Positions 17,216 through 24,087 of a stretch of DNA of 29,914 bases are shown here, piece by piece (position 1 is the first letter of the stretch; every line of letters starts with the position of its first letter). The stretch is from JBOFDK01 sp051656485 (GTDB taxonomy: Bacteria > Bacillota > Clostridia > Lachnospirales > Cellulosilyticaceae). A program made the position numbers and the translations under genes. The stretch covers positions 1 through 29,914 of the forward strand of contig JBOGBZ010000008.1 of the NCBI GenBank assembly GCA_051656485.1, given 5' to 3'. Below the pieces are notes generated by a model, which saw nothing but the letters and a program-made list of their open reading frames with translations, did not search any database and had not been told where the DNA came from.

Positions 17216-17260
17216 ATAAGCACGCGTAGTTCAGCTGGATAGAGCGTCTGACTTCGGATC
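17216..17260 (+). repeat. attL: 45-bp direct repeat containing the 5' part of tRNA-Arg
   Basis: Bases 17216-17260 are identical to 27097-27141. They include four bases of leader and tRNA positions 1-41, through the anticodon loop. Past 17260 the sequence leaves the tRNA and enters element DNA, so this copy is a non-functional tRNA 5' half. Confidence 0.9.
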
Positions 17261-17315
17261 GAGGTGCTTGTGAAAGTACTGCAAATATTGAATTTATAAC
17301 GTTTTGATAGATATG

Positions 17316-17366
17316 AGAGCGTCTGATTTTTAGTTAAAATATAACTAGGTCAGAGGCTCTTTTTTG
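17316..17366 (+). terminator. Terminator between the tRNA fragment and the integrase
   Basis: AGAGCGTCTGA (17316-17326) pairs with TCAGAGGCTCT (17350-17360) with one mismatch. An inner TAGTT/AACTA stem supports it, and TTTTTT follows (17360-17365). It would stop transcription from the orphaned tRNA promoter before the integrase. The upper arm repeats the tRNA anticodon-stem sequence. Confidence 0.7.
17322..17334 (-). repeat. Integrase arm-type site candidate, left end
   Basis: TCTGATTTTTAGT is the exact inverted copy of ACTAAAAATCAGA at 26946-26958 near the other end of the element. Matching short repeats on both sides of the core are typical of arm-binding sites for tyrosine integrases. A partial copy, TCTGATAAAA, lies near 17369. 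Confidence 0.5.
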
Positions 17367-17396
17367 CGTCTGATAAAAGGGAGAAATGAGACACAG

Positions 17397-18335
17397 ATGG
17401 CAAAGCGAATTACATTATCAAACACGAAGATTACAACGCTCGAAGATGCATTTAATGAGTTTATCAATCATTGCATGGCGAAGGGATTGGCAAAGGCATC
17501 ATTGAAGTACTACAGAAAGAATATAGAGTATTTCTTTGATGTGGTAGAACAAGAAACACTATGTACAGAGATAGGCAAGGAAACAATAGAAGATTACACT
17601 ATATATCTACAAAGTAAAGAGTATAGTAAAAATTCGGTAAGAACGATGGTAAGAGCTATAAGGGTATTTATGTACTTCTGCATGGATAGAGAATACATTC
17701 AGAGATTTAAGATTATCTTACCAAAGGAAGAAGAGGTTATCAAAGAGACTTACACACATCATGAGATTGCCAAACTACTGAAAAAACCAAAGAAGAAAAC
17801 ATTTGGAGAATACAGGAGTTATACAGCCATAGCACTTATGTTAGGAACAGGTGCACGTATTAATACTGTTATACATATAAAAATAGGGGATTTAGATTTT
17901 GATAATAACTGCATCTTCTTTAGAACAACTAAGAATAAAAAAGTTCAAGTTATGCCTATGTCAGCAACTTTGAAGGAGATACTTAAAGTTTATTTGAAGC
18001 TATGGAGTAATACAGAGGAAGATTACCTTTTTTGTAATGCCTATAAGCAGGTAATGACAGCAGACGGCTTTAAACATGAGATTGCAAAGTATAACAGGGC
18101 AAGAGGTGTGACAAAGACAAGTTGCCATCTATTTAGGCATACCTTTAGCAAACACTACGTCATGGCAGGTGGAGATATCTTTAGACTACAGAAGATTCTA
18201 GGGCATAGTACGCTAGATATGGTAAGAAAATATGTAAATATGTATGGAAATGATTTAGCAGATGGATTTGAACAATATAGTGCATTAGAGCAGTTTAGTA
18301 AGAGGAGAGCACAGATAAAAGCAAATAAGAAATAA
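17397..18335 (+). CDS. int: Tyrosine recombinase / integrase of the island
   Basis: Catalyses integration and excision at the tRNA-Arg repeats. From ATG 17397 it is 312 residues; a TTG at 17364 would add 11 residues but lies inside the preceding terminator, so I prefer the ATG. The N-terminal SAM-like core-binding domain covers about 1-110 (TLEDAFNEFINHCMAKGLAK). The catalytic domain holds Arg154 (GTGARINTVIHI), His244-Leu-Phe-Arg247 with His248, His270 (LGHSTLDM) and the nucleophile Tyr279 (VRKYVNMY). All key residues are present, so it should be active. There is no arm-binding AP2-like N-terminal domain, so it resembles XerC/D-type lengths. It sits about 140 bases inside attL and converges on the repressor gene. 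Confidence 0.95.
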   Translation: MAKRITLSNTKITTLEDAFNEFINHCMAKGLAKASLKYYRKNIEYFFDVVEQETLCTEIGKETIEDYTIYLQSKEYSKNSVRTMVRAIRVFMYFCMDREYIQRFKIILPKEEEVIKETYTHHEIAKLLKKPKKKTFGEYRSYTAIALMLGTGARINTVIHIKIGDLDFDNNCIFFRTTKNKKVQVMPMSATLKEILKVYLKLWSNTEEDYLFCNAYKQVMTADGFKHEIAKYNRARGVTKTSCHLFRHTFSKHYVMAGGDIFRLQKILGHSTLDMVRKYVNMYGNDLADGFEQYSALEQFSKRRAQIKANKK

Positions 18336-18340
18336 AAAAC

Positions 18341-18368
18341 GGCCTTAGGTGTTCAGTCACTTAGGGCC
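18341..18368 (-). terminator. Terminator of the repressor gene (between convergent int and repressor)
   Basis: GGCCTTAGGTG pairs with CACTTAGGGCC through two G-U wobbles around a six-base loop. On the minus strand it is followed by GTTTTTTATT, so it mainly ends the repressor transcript. Confidence 0.75.
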
Positions 18369-18375
18369 ATTCTTG

Positions 18376-18837
18376 TTATTCGGGTTTATTAATAGGCTTA
18401 TTTTCAAAAGGGTCAAATCCATAACGATAAGATAAGTAAGTTAGGAATTGAGCAACATCATTATAGAATTCTTCACGTATAGCATCTCTTTTATAAGCAG
18501 ACTGTAGAGCTTCTAAAATATTAACAGTATAACCATGCAAAGCACTTTCTTCATCACTAAGGATATCATTAGAAGGAAGTAAAATAGGCTTTAGCCAGTC
18601 TAGGCAGTTGTTAAGATGTATCTGCTCATAGTACTCTTCCATATCTTTATCTAATAAAGAGTAGATATTAACTTGAAGGACATCAGCAATAGATGTAAGG
18701 GCTTCCAAGGAAGGGTTGTTTTTTTTGCCTGATTCAATCTGTTGAATATAGGAGATAGAGAGACCACATTGGTCGGCTAACTCTTTTTGCGATAACTTAA
18801 GGTTTTTGCGAAGTTCTTTTATTTTATCACCATACAT
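18376..18837 (-). CDS. CI-like helix-turn-helix repressor without a protease domain
   Basis: A 153-residue regulator. Residues 5-62 form an XRE-type helix-turn-helix (LKLSQKELADQCGLSISYIQ, QIESGKKNNPSLEALTSIAD). The remaining 90 residues are helical and unlike the LexA/CI S24 peptidase: no Ser-Lys dyad region is visible. Self-cleavage after DNA damage is therefore unlikely, and release probably depends on another protein, as for the Stl repressors of SaPIs that are removed by helper-phage proteins. A GGAGG site supports the start. It is divergent from the Cro-like gene, and its promoter region contains the operators at 18872-18983, one of which overlaps the putative -10 (TATAAT, 18876-18881 minus). 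Confidence 0.88.
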   Translation of the reverse strand: MYGDKIKELRKNLKLSQKELADQCGLSISYIQQIESGKKNNPSLEALTSIADVLQVNIYSLLDKDMEEYYEQIHLNNCLDWLKPILLPSNDILSDEESALHGYTVNILEALQSAYKRDAIREEFYNDVAQFLTYLSYRYGFDPFENKPINKPE

Positions 18838-18871
18838 AGGGAGACCTCCGATTTAAGATAGGAATAGTGTA

Positions 18872-18983
18872 ACACATTATAGTGTGTGTATCTATATGGA
18901 AAATTATTATAATACACAGTATAGTGTTGACTTGATGAATTTGTATATGATAGGATACAAAGGTATTAATTACTATAGTGTGT
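18872..18983. promoter_or_regulatory. Three operators of the genetic switch
   Basis: Three 16-base sites share the pattern ACACAnTATAGTGTGT. Site 1 (18872-18887, ACACATTATAGTGTGT) overlaps the -10 of the repressor gene. Site 2 (18914-18929, ACACAGTATAGTGTTG) overlaps the -35 of the rightward promoter. Site 3 (18968-18983) keeps only the right half, TATAGTGTGT, near the start of the rightward transcript. The layout allows both autoregulation and control of the replication operon. Confidence 0.75.
18927..18956 (+). promoter_or_regulatory. Rightward promoter of the cro-primase operon
   Basis: TTGACT (18927-18932), an 18-base spacer and TAGGAT (18951-18956). Operator 2 covers its -35 element, so repressor binding would silence the replication genes. 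Confidence 0.6.
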
Positions 18984-19040
18984 AAATAAAAAAACAAAAA
19001 GCACACTAAAAAAGTTAAAACTCAATAAAAGGAGATATGA

Positions 19041-19232
19041 ATGAACGTAAAATTTGCTAGAATGAGGCTTAAGTTAACACAGGAAGAACTTTGTAGAGAA
19101 GTAGGAATAGGAAGGAGCGTATTATCACGTATTGAAAATGGTAGAGACCGTAAGGTGACAAAAGAGCTGATGTTAAGATTAGCAGAAGCATTACACAGTG
19201 ATGTACAACATCTATTTTTCTCAGATAATTAA
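19041..19232 (+). CDS. Cro-like small helix-turn-helix regulator
   Basis: A 63-residue protein consisting almost only of an XRE helix-turn-helix (LTQEELCREVGIGRSVLSRI, ENGRDRKVTKELMLRLAEAL). It begins after a GGAGA site. Its size and its place as first gene of the rightward operon, divergent from the CI-like repressor, suggest the Cro/Str role of shutting down the repressor promoter or tuning the replication operon. The primase gene follows 32 bases later in the same operon. Confidence 0.88.
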   Translation: MNVKFARMRLKLTQEELCREVGIGRSVLSRIENGRDRKVTKELMLRLAEALHSDVQHLFFSDN

Positions 19233-19264
19233 ACACTACACGATGACATCAAGGAGGGCACAGT

Positions 19265-21457
19265 TTGCAATTAGAAGAATTATTAGGAAGGCTAGAAAAA
19301 GTTAAAAGCAATGGAGCAAATTCTTACATATGTTGCTGTCCAGCACATGGGGATAAAGAACCAAGCTTATCTATTAAAGAAGTGGATGATCGATTACTTA
19401 TGCATTGTCATGCAGGATGTGATATGCAAAACATATTATCTAGTATAGGACTTGAAGTAAAAGATTTATTTAAGACAAACAAAAACACCCTTACTCTAAC
19501 TTGGCAGGAAAAAGTAAAGGTGTGGCATCATAATAAGAAAGGACAACTCCCTTTAGAAGAGCTTTATCCGTATTATGACGATTCTCAAAAAGTATTGTAC
19601 TATAAAGCACGATATAAGGGCAAGAAAATAAGACATTTTAGAATAGACGGAGATACTGTCATATGGAAAGATGTTTTTAAAGATAGACAGAAGACTTTAT
19701 ATAACAAATCAGCTATACAGAGGGCAAGAGACAATGAAGAGCCTATTTACTATGTAGAAGGTGAAAAGGATGTTCACACAATGGAAATACTGGGCTTATT
19801 AGCTACCACAGCAGGTGGAGCAACGTCTTGGTATAAAGATTTAGCAATTTACTTTGAGGGTTTAGACGTTATTATTCTTCAAGATAATGATGAAGCAGGC
19901 GAGAAGTTAAGTAGGCAAATAATACAAGATTTATGTACGACTGCAAAAAGTGTAAAAGTAGTTATACCGAGTAATAAGGCACATGGCGATGTAACGGATT
20001 ATATTCAAGAAGGGCATACAAAGTATCAACTCTTAGAATTGATAGGTGAAAAGGAAGAGGAGAAATTAGAAGAGAAAGTAGCATTAAAGCACTATAGGTT
20101 AGATGATACAGATAATGCCGATACAATGGCACAACTTTTTGGTGATTCTCTTTGTTATGCCTATGACCTTAATAAGTGGTTCATGTACAACGGAGTGAAA
20201 TGGCAAGAAGATAGAGTGGATGGGGTAAGGCTATTGGCTAATCAGATGATAGATAGGATGCAAGATGACTTTGAGCTACTGACTCAGGCTATAGAAGATG
20301 ATAAAGGGCGTAAGAAACAAGAAAAGCTCTATAGTCTACATCTCAAGAGTTGTAGAAGTAATAGGGGAAAGACCTCAATACTCAATGAAACCAAGCATCT
20401 ACTCCCTATAGTCTCTACAACATTCAATACGAGACGTGAGCTTTTGAATACACCCCAAGCCACCTATAACATCATAGAAAAAACATTATATCCACACAAC
20501 CCTCAAGATTATGTGTCGCAATCCACAAGTATTCCTATAGTCAAGGGAGCAAAAGCACCTACTTGGGAGAAGTTCATAGACGAAATCTTCCTAGGAGATA
20601 AGGAATTAATAAGGTACGTACAGAAAGCCATAGGTTATAGTCTGACGGGCTTTACAAGGGAACAGTGTATGTTTATAGGGTATGGTGATGGAGCCAACGG
20701 AAAAGGGGTATTTAAGGATATATTAAGCTATGTACTTAATGACTATGTGAAATGCCCACAGGCAGAAACCATATCACAGATAAGACAAGGTTCAGAAGCT
20801 AGTCCCGACATTGTTAACCTTATGGATGCAAGGTTTGTAGTGTGTGTAGAGAGTAATAAAGGGGTAAGATTCAATGAAGGCCTCATCAAGCAATTAACAG
20901 GAGAAGACAAGGTGACGGCTAGGAGACTTTATTGCGAGCCTGTTTCTTTTACACCTCAATTTAAACTATGGCTTTTTACGAACCATACACCTGAAATAGT
21001 AGGAACAGATACAGGGATATGGAGAAGGCTTAAAATTATCCCTTTTGCATTAGATTTAGCAGAGGATAAGAAGGATAGAGACTTGAAAGACAAGCTCATG
21101 AAAGAAGTGGAAGGTATCTTTTGGTGGTGTATTCAAGGCATTGATATGTACCTAGAAGAAGGATTGAAAGAACCACAAGTCATGATAGATATAGCACGTG
21201 AATTTAGAGGAGAAAGCGACCTTTTAGGACAGTTTCTTTGTGATAGTGTTATTGCCAAGGAAGGAAACAGGGTACAAGCCAAGGAACTCTATAGTCAATA
21301 CTTAGAATGGTGTAGAGAGAACAATGAAACACCTGATAACAGGACAAGGTTTGGACTAGATATGAAGAAAAGACTAAAGAAGATACACGATGGAAGATAT
21401 GTATACTATGTGGATATAGCACTTACGCTATCTGTAAAGCAGTTTGTAAAAGCATAG
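19265..21457 (+). CDS. Primase-helicase (zinc finger, TOPRIM, D5-like SF3 helicase)
   Basis: A 730-residue replication protein that should prime and unwind the excised island. The N-terminal CHC2-like zinc site uses Cys25, His28, Cys48 and Cys52. The TOPRIM domain (about 160-230) shows YYVEGEKDVHTME and LQDNDEAGEKLS. The D5_N/primase linker follows (about 285-420). The helicase has Walker A GYGDGANGKGVF near 472-483, Walker B-like VVCVES, and the arginine-finger region FTNHTPEIVGTDTGIWRR. The start is a TTG placed eight bases after AAGGAGGG; no ATG fits. The architecture matches phage and satellite primases (P4-alpha/DUF5906 style). It ends directly before an iteron-rich gap that could be its origin. 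Confidence 0.93.
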   Translation: MQLEELLGRLEKVKSNGANSYICCCPAHGDKEPSLSIKEVDDRLLMHCHAGCDMQNILSSIGLEVKDLFKTNKNTLTLTWQEKVKVWHHNKKGQLPLEELYPYYDDSQKVLYYKARYKGKKIRHFRIDGDTVIWKDVFKDRQKTLYNKSAIQRARDNEEPIYYVEGEKDVHTMEILGLLATTAGGATSWYKDLAIYFEGLDVIILQDNDEAGEKLSRQIIQDLCTTAKSVKVVIPSNKAHGDVTDYIQEGHTKYQLLELIGEKEEEKLEEKVALKHYRLDDTDNADTMAQLFGDSLCYAYDLNKWFMYNGVKWQEDRVDGVRLLANQMIDRMQDDFELLTQAIEDDKGRKKQEKLYSLHLKSCRSNRGKTSILNETKHLLPIVSTTFNTRRELLNTPQATYNIIEKTLYPHNPQDYVSQSTSIPIVKGAKAPTWEKFIDEIFLGDKELIRYVQKAIGYSLTGFTREQCMFIGYGDGANGKGVFKDILSYVLNDYVKCPQAETISQIRQGSEASPDIVNLMDARFVVCVESNKGVRFNEGLIKQLTGEDKVTARRLYCEPVSFTPQFKLWLFTNHTPEIVGTDTGIWRRLKIIPFALDLAEDKKDRDLKDKLMKEVEGIFWWCIQGIDMYLEEGLKEPQVMIDIAREFRGESDLLGQFLCDSVIAKEGNRVQAKELYSQYLEWCRENNETPDNRTRFGLDMKKRLKKIHDGRYVYYVDIALTLSVKQFVKA

Positions 21458-21460
21458 GAT

Positions 21461-21683
21461 AGCAGTAGTCAGGAAGTAGTTTGTAGATACTTAAGTTTAG
21501 TAATATCAGTACTTGCGATAGTATAGATAGTTTAGAAGTAAAAGTAAGTTAGAGATGAATAAGAAGTATATAAGAAGACTTGTATAAGCGTAAACTTAAG
21601 GTTACTAACTAACTACTGAAACTATCGCAGGGCTACTAATAACAATGGGTTTGAGAATGAAACTACTGCATCCAACTACTGCA
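21461..21683. other. Candidate replication origin: iterons and inverted repeats
   Basis: The 275 bases between primase and the next gene contain repeated AACTACTG(C/A)A at 21611, 21661 and 21674, and inverted versions GCAGTAGT (21462-21469) and AAGTAGTT (21474-21481). CTTAAGTTTA (21490-21499) is complementary to TAAACTTAAG (21591-21600). TGCGATAGT (21514-21522) is complementary to ACTATCGCA (21621-21629); these two pairs interleave. Satellites commonly have their origin next to the primase, so this is the best place for it. There is no reading frame. Confidence 0.5.
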
Positions 21684-21732
21684 AGAGGCAAGAAAATTGA
21701 TAAAGAAAAAATACATTAAAAGGAGCATATAG

Positions 21733-22383
21733 ATGAAATTATATAAAGATGGGGAATATAAACTAGATACTTTCTTTAAAAAGAGAAAAGCATTAATAAA
21801 GGCAATAGAACCAATAGAGAATGAATATAATTATGAGGAAATGTTTGGTAAGTACTATAAAATATTGATACATGAAAAATACGATGGGTTCAGGCTTCCG
21901 CCCTTTATTGATATGAGCAAAGAGATTGAGTATTTTGACAAGCAGATATATCTTCCGAATGATGGTTATTATAGGTTAGTGTGGTTTATAGACACTTTAA
22001 AACAGAAAATTAAGGAATATGGGATTAAACCAGTAACAGTGCCTATAGATATATTACTTTCAGCTAGTGCTACAAATGATATTGACCCAACATATTTAGA
22101 GAATGCAGCATGCAATGATCAACCTATTATAGCAGGCATATTACCGTGCTTAGAACCAAGTGTTATATTGATAGATGGAAATCATAGACTAGTTGGGAAG
22201 AAGTTAAAAGGGCGAGAAACAATACAGGCTTATTTGTTATTACCACAGCAATTAGTAGATAGTATACCATCTAACTATATGCGTAAGGTAGCTATTGCTC
22301 ATAACAATATTATTTGTATGGCAAAGTATATGGGAGGTATGTGGGACAAGGAAGTATTTGAACATTCATTGGTAGAAATCTAA
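21733..22383 (+). CDS. Protein with a ParB/sulfiredoxin-like motif, function unknown
   Basis: A 216-residue protein. The central part reads VPIDILLSASATNDIDPTYL, then QPIIAGILPCLEPSVILIDG, and continues NHRLVGKKLKGRETIQAYLL. The motif IDGNHR (Asp148 to Arg152) followed by a basic helix and a beta-strand is the pattern of the ParB N-terminal/sulfiredoxin fold, which binds a nucleotide (CTP in true ParB). No helix-turn-helix for DNA binding is evident, so it is not a canonical partition protein. It has its own AAAAGGAG ribosome site after the origin-like region. Its role in the island is unknown. The fold call is moderate. Confidence 0.6.
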   Translation: MKLYKDGEYKLDTFFKKRKALIKAIEPIENEYNYEEMFGKYYKILIHEKYDGFRLPPFIDMSKEIEYFDKQIYLPNDGYYRLVWFIDTLKQKIKEYGIKPVTVPIDILLSASATNDIDPTYLENAACNDQPIIAGILPCLEPSVILIDGNHRLVGKKLKGRETIQAYLLLPQQLVDSIPSNYMRKVAIAHNNIICMAKYMGGMWDKEVFEHSLVEI

Positions 22384-22440
22384 ATTTAAATATTGAGCAG
22401 AGACATCTAGAAATAGGTGTCTTTTTAAAATGAAAAAATT

Positions 22441-22560
22441 AAGTCCCCCCCCTACTAGTGGGTAAATAAACAAGAAGTAGTTGTCTGCCACGTGCCCCTC
22501 TCAGCATACACAAAATTCCTAAAATGAAATTTTTCGAGGGTATGGAGCTTTGGAAATAGA
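22441..22560. other. C-rich block resembling a phage packaging (cos/terS-upstream) region
   Basis: In an otherwise AT-rich island, 22441-22560 holds AAGTCCCCCCCCTACTAG, then TGCCACGTGCCCCTCTCAGC and an AAATTTTTCGAGGGTATGGAG segment. From memory, runs of C followed by GTGCCCCTCTC and a GGGTATGGAGC element occur just upstream of small-terminase genes in many Firmicutes prophages. Cos-type satellites carry such a site to be packaged by a helper. No terminase gene follows. The remainder of 22384-22734 has a CCTTTTT/AAAAAGG hairpin at 22624-22643 and no gene. Confidence 0.35.
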
Positions 22561-22734
22561 AATAACATAGATATGCCAAAGTATAGAGCCTAATTGACAG
22601 TGTGTAAATACTGGTGAAAAGGGCCTTTTTTGATCCAAAAAGGTATAAAGCAGGCTAGGAAAGGCTAGATTTTTGATGTTTATTCAATAGGATATAGTGA
22701 ATTTGTCTTAAATTGATAACAATATAAAAATATG

Positions 22735-22763
22735 TTGAATGTTAAAAATAATAATGATATAAT
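22735..22763 (+). promoter_or_regulatory. Promoter of the leader peptide / acyltransferase unit
   Basis: TTGAAT (22735-22740), exactly 17 bases, and a perfect TATAAT (22758-22763). Transcription would start near 22770, about 26 bases before the leader peptide start codon. Confidence 0.75.
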
Positions 22764-22795
22764 GCAAATATTAAATACTGAAGGGAGTGGTTATC

Positions 22796-22864
22796 ATGCA
22801 AAAGCTAATTAATTTAAATTTATACCTAATTATTTCAAAGACTACTCCAGGCAAAAATTTATAG
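22796..22864 (+). CDS. 22-residue attenuator leader peptide
   Basis: ATG 22796 to TAG 22862-22864 encodes MQKLINLNLYLIISKTTPGK plus NL. It is preceded by AAGGGAG at a proper distance. Its ACT-ACT-CCA codons overlap the left arm of the antiterminator stem (22843-22850), so ribosome position decides which hairpin forms. The peptide is rich in Leu, Ile and Asn and does not show a run of a single biosynthetic amino acid. That favours drug-induced ribosome stalling over amino-acid sensing. Confidence 0.65.
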   Translation: MQKLINLNLYLIISKTTPGKNL

Positions 22865-22928
22865 TTTTACTTGAACTATGTTAATAATTACCTCTGGAGT
22901 ATGTACTAATTACTTTAGGGGTATTTTT
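22843..22928 (+). promoter_or_regulatory. Transcription attenuator: antiterminator and terminator upstream of the acyltransferase
   Basis: The terminator pairs TACCTCTGGAGTA (22889-22901) with TACTTTAGGGGTA (22911-22923), 13 pairs including three G-U, followed by TTTTT (22924-22928). The competing antiterminator pairs TACTCCAG (22843-22850, inside the leader ORF) with CTGGAGTA (22894-22901). The two structures are mutually exclusive. A ribosome stalled early in the leader would allow the antiterminator and expression; normal translation would cover 22843-22850 and permit termination. Confidence 0.78.
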
Positions 22929-22951
22929 GTGCCCAAAATTCAGGAGGAACT

Positions 22952-23791
22952 ATGAAATTTAATGAGATTATTAAGAAAATGAACTTTAAGAATGAAGATA
23001 AGAAACAATTAATAGAGTATATTGAGCAACATATTGCTGAAATGAACCATATCGGCCAAACTGCATATGATGGAGAGCTTCCTAACTTTAAAATATGTAA
23101 GCATAATCCTCTTACAAGGCTAGCAGGTATATTATTTATGACAGAATATCTGTATCATCAATATAAAGTTCTAAAAATACCAGATGATGTTTTTTTCAAT
23201 ACAATAGACGATATAACCCAAAGAAGTATTGTATATAAAGTGGATCAAGGTACATTGGGATTATCGAAAGATGATGTTATTTGGTTTAGACACCATATGA
23301 ATATGAAGTTATTTACTATTGGAGTACTACAATTTCAGATATTTCATATGGTTTACTTGGAAGATGGATTTATGCATTTTCATGATTCTATTAAACAGGA
23401 AATTCCTACGGGAAGTCCAGTATTAAATGTTCATATTCCCAAAGGCAGTGAGATTACTACTAATGAATGTGATAAAGCATTTTATGATGCTAAGATATTT
23501 TTTGATTCATATTTTCCAAAACATAAATGGCAAGCATTTCTTTGTTATTCATGGATGCTTTATCCTAAACTTAAGGAAGTCTTGGCACTTAATAGTAATA
23601 TTAGACATTTTGCTAATCGTTTTGAGATTATTAGCAGTTGCCCTTATTCCGAGCAAGCAGAAGAATGTATATTTGGCCAAAAATATACAAATGATAAAGA
23701 CTATCCACAGACCACAAGTTTACAGCGAAGTGTCTTGGCGGATAAAACAACTATGGGATTCTCAAGTGGAATTATTAGAAGGTATGAATAA
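22952..23791 (+). CDS. Acyltransferase-like protein (two-part GNAT-related fold), attenuator-controlled
   Basis: A 279-residue soluble protein. The C-terminal half (about residues 150-275) matches what I recall of the GNAT_C/DUF5596 group: VLNVHIPKGSEITTNECDKA, FFDSYFPKHKWQAFLCYSWM, LYPKLKEVLALNSNIRHFAN and a terminal PQTTSLQRSVL. The N-terminal half corresponds to the partner NAT_N-like domain. Such proteins are annotated as acyltransferases without a known substrate. Start and ribosome site (AGGAGG, 22942-22947) are clear. It sits behind a leader-peptide attenuator of the kind found before ribosome-targeting antibiotic resistance genes. Drug modification or ribosome protection is therefore possible, but this is inference from regulation only. 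A terminator follows at 23845. Confidence 0.7.
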   Translation: MKFNEIIKKMNFKNEDKKQLIEYIEQHIAEMNHIGQTAYDGELPNFKICKHNPLTRLAGILFMTEYLYHQYKVLKIPDDVFFNTIDDITQRSIVYKVDQGTLGLSKDDVIWFRHHMNMKLFTIGVLQFQIFHMVYLEDGFMHFHDSIKQEIPTGSPVLNVHIPKGSEITTNECDKAFYDAKIFFDSYFPKHKWQAFLCYSWMLYPKLKEVLALNSNIRHFANRFEIISSCPYSEQAEECIFGQKYTNDKDYPQTTSLQRSVLADKTTMGFSSGIIRRYE

Positions 23792-23844
23792 CCAACTAAA
23801 CAAATTGCTAGTCGATTGCCCCTAATTAAATAATAATAAACATT

Positions 23845-23879
23845 GAGTCTATATAAATATTGCATATAGGCTCTTTTTT
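23845..23879 (+). terminator. Terminator of the acyltransferase gene
   Basis: GAGTCTATAT (23845-23854) pairs with ATATAGGCTC (23864-23873) with one G-U, followed by six T. Confidence 0.85.
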
Positions 23880-23916
23880 ACATGTTATAAAACATAATAA
23901 AAAGCGTTTAAAAAGG

Positions 23917-24030
23917 TGTAAAAGAAAACAAATGGTTTCGTTGACGTTTTCAAATGCTTAAAAATAACCAATAGACCTAAGAAAATAATGGAAAAATGTA
24001 AAAGAAATATAAAAAACCTTTTCGTTGACG
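23917..24030. repeat. Paired direct repeats upstream of the resolvase, possible res site
   Basis: TGTAAAAGAAA occurs at 23917-23927 and 23997-24007 (80 bases apart). TTTCGTTGACG occurs at 23936-23946 and 24020-24030 (84 bases apart). Serine resolvases often bind several sites just upstream of their own gene, so the block is a candidate res site that also overlaps the resolvase promoter, allowing autoregulation. Confidence 0.5.
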
Positions 24031-24053
24031 ATTTTTGCAGTACGAGTTATGAT
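24025..24053 (+). promoter_or_regulatory. Resolvase promoter
   Basis: TTGACG (24025-24030), 17 bases, TATGAT (24048-24053). The -35 lies within the second TTTCGTTGACG repeat, so resolvase binding there would repress its own gene. Confidence 0.7.
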
Positions 24054-24087
24054 GGACTTAATAAATGACAAAAGGTGGTAACTTATA

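Noticed and set aside
23427..23825. 132-residue plus-strand frame overlapping the acyltransferase
   Set aside because: It lies in another frame of a gene with clear family motifs, lacks a ribosome site, and has no recognisable domain.
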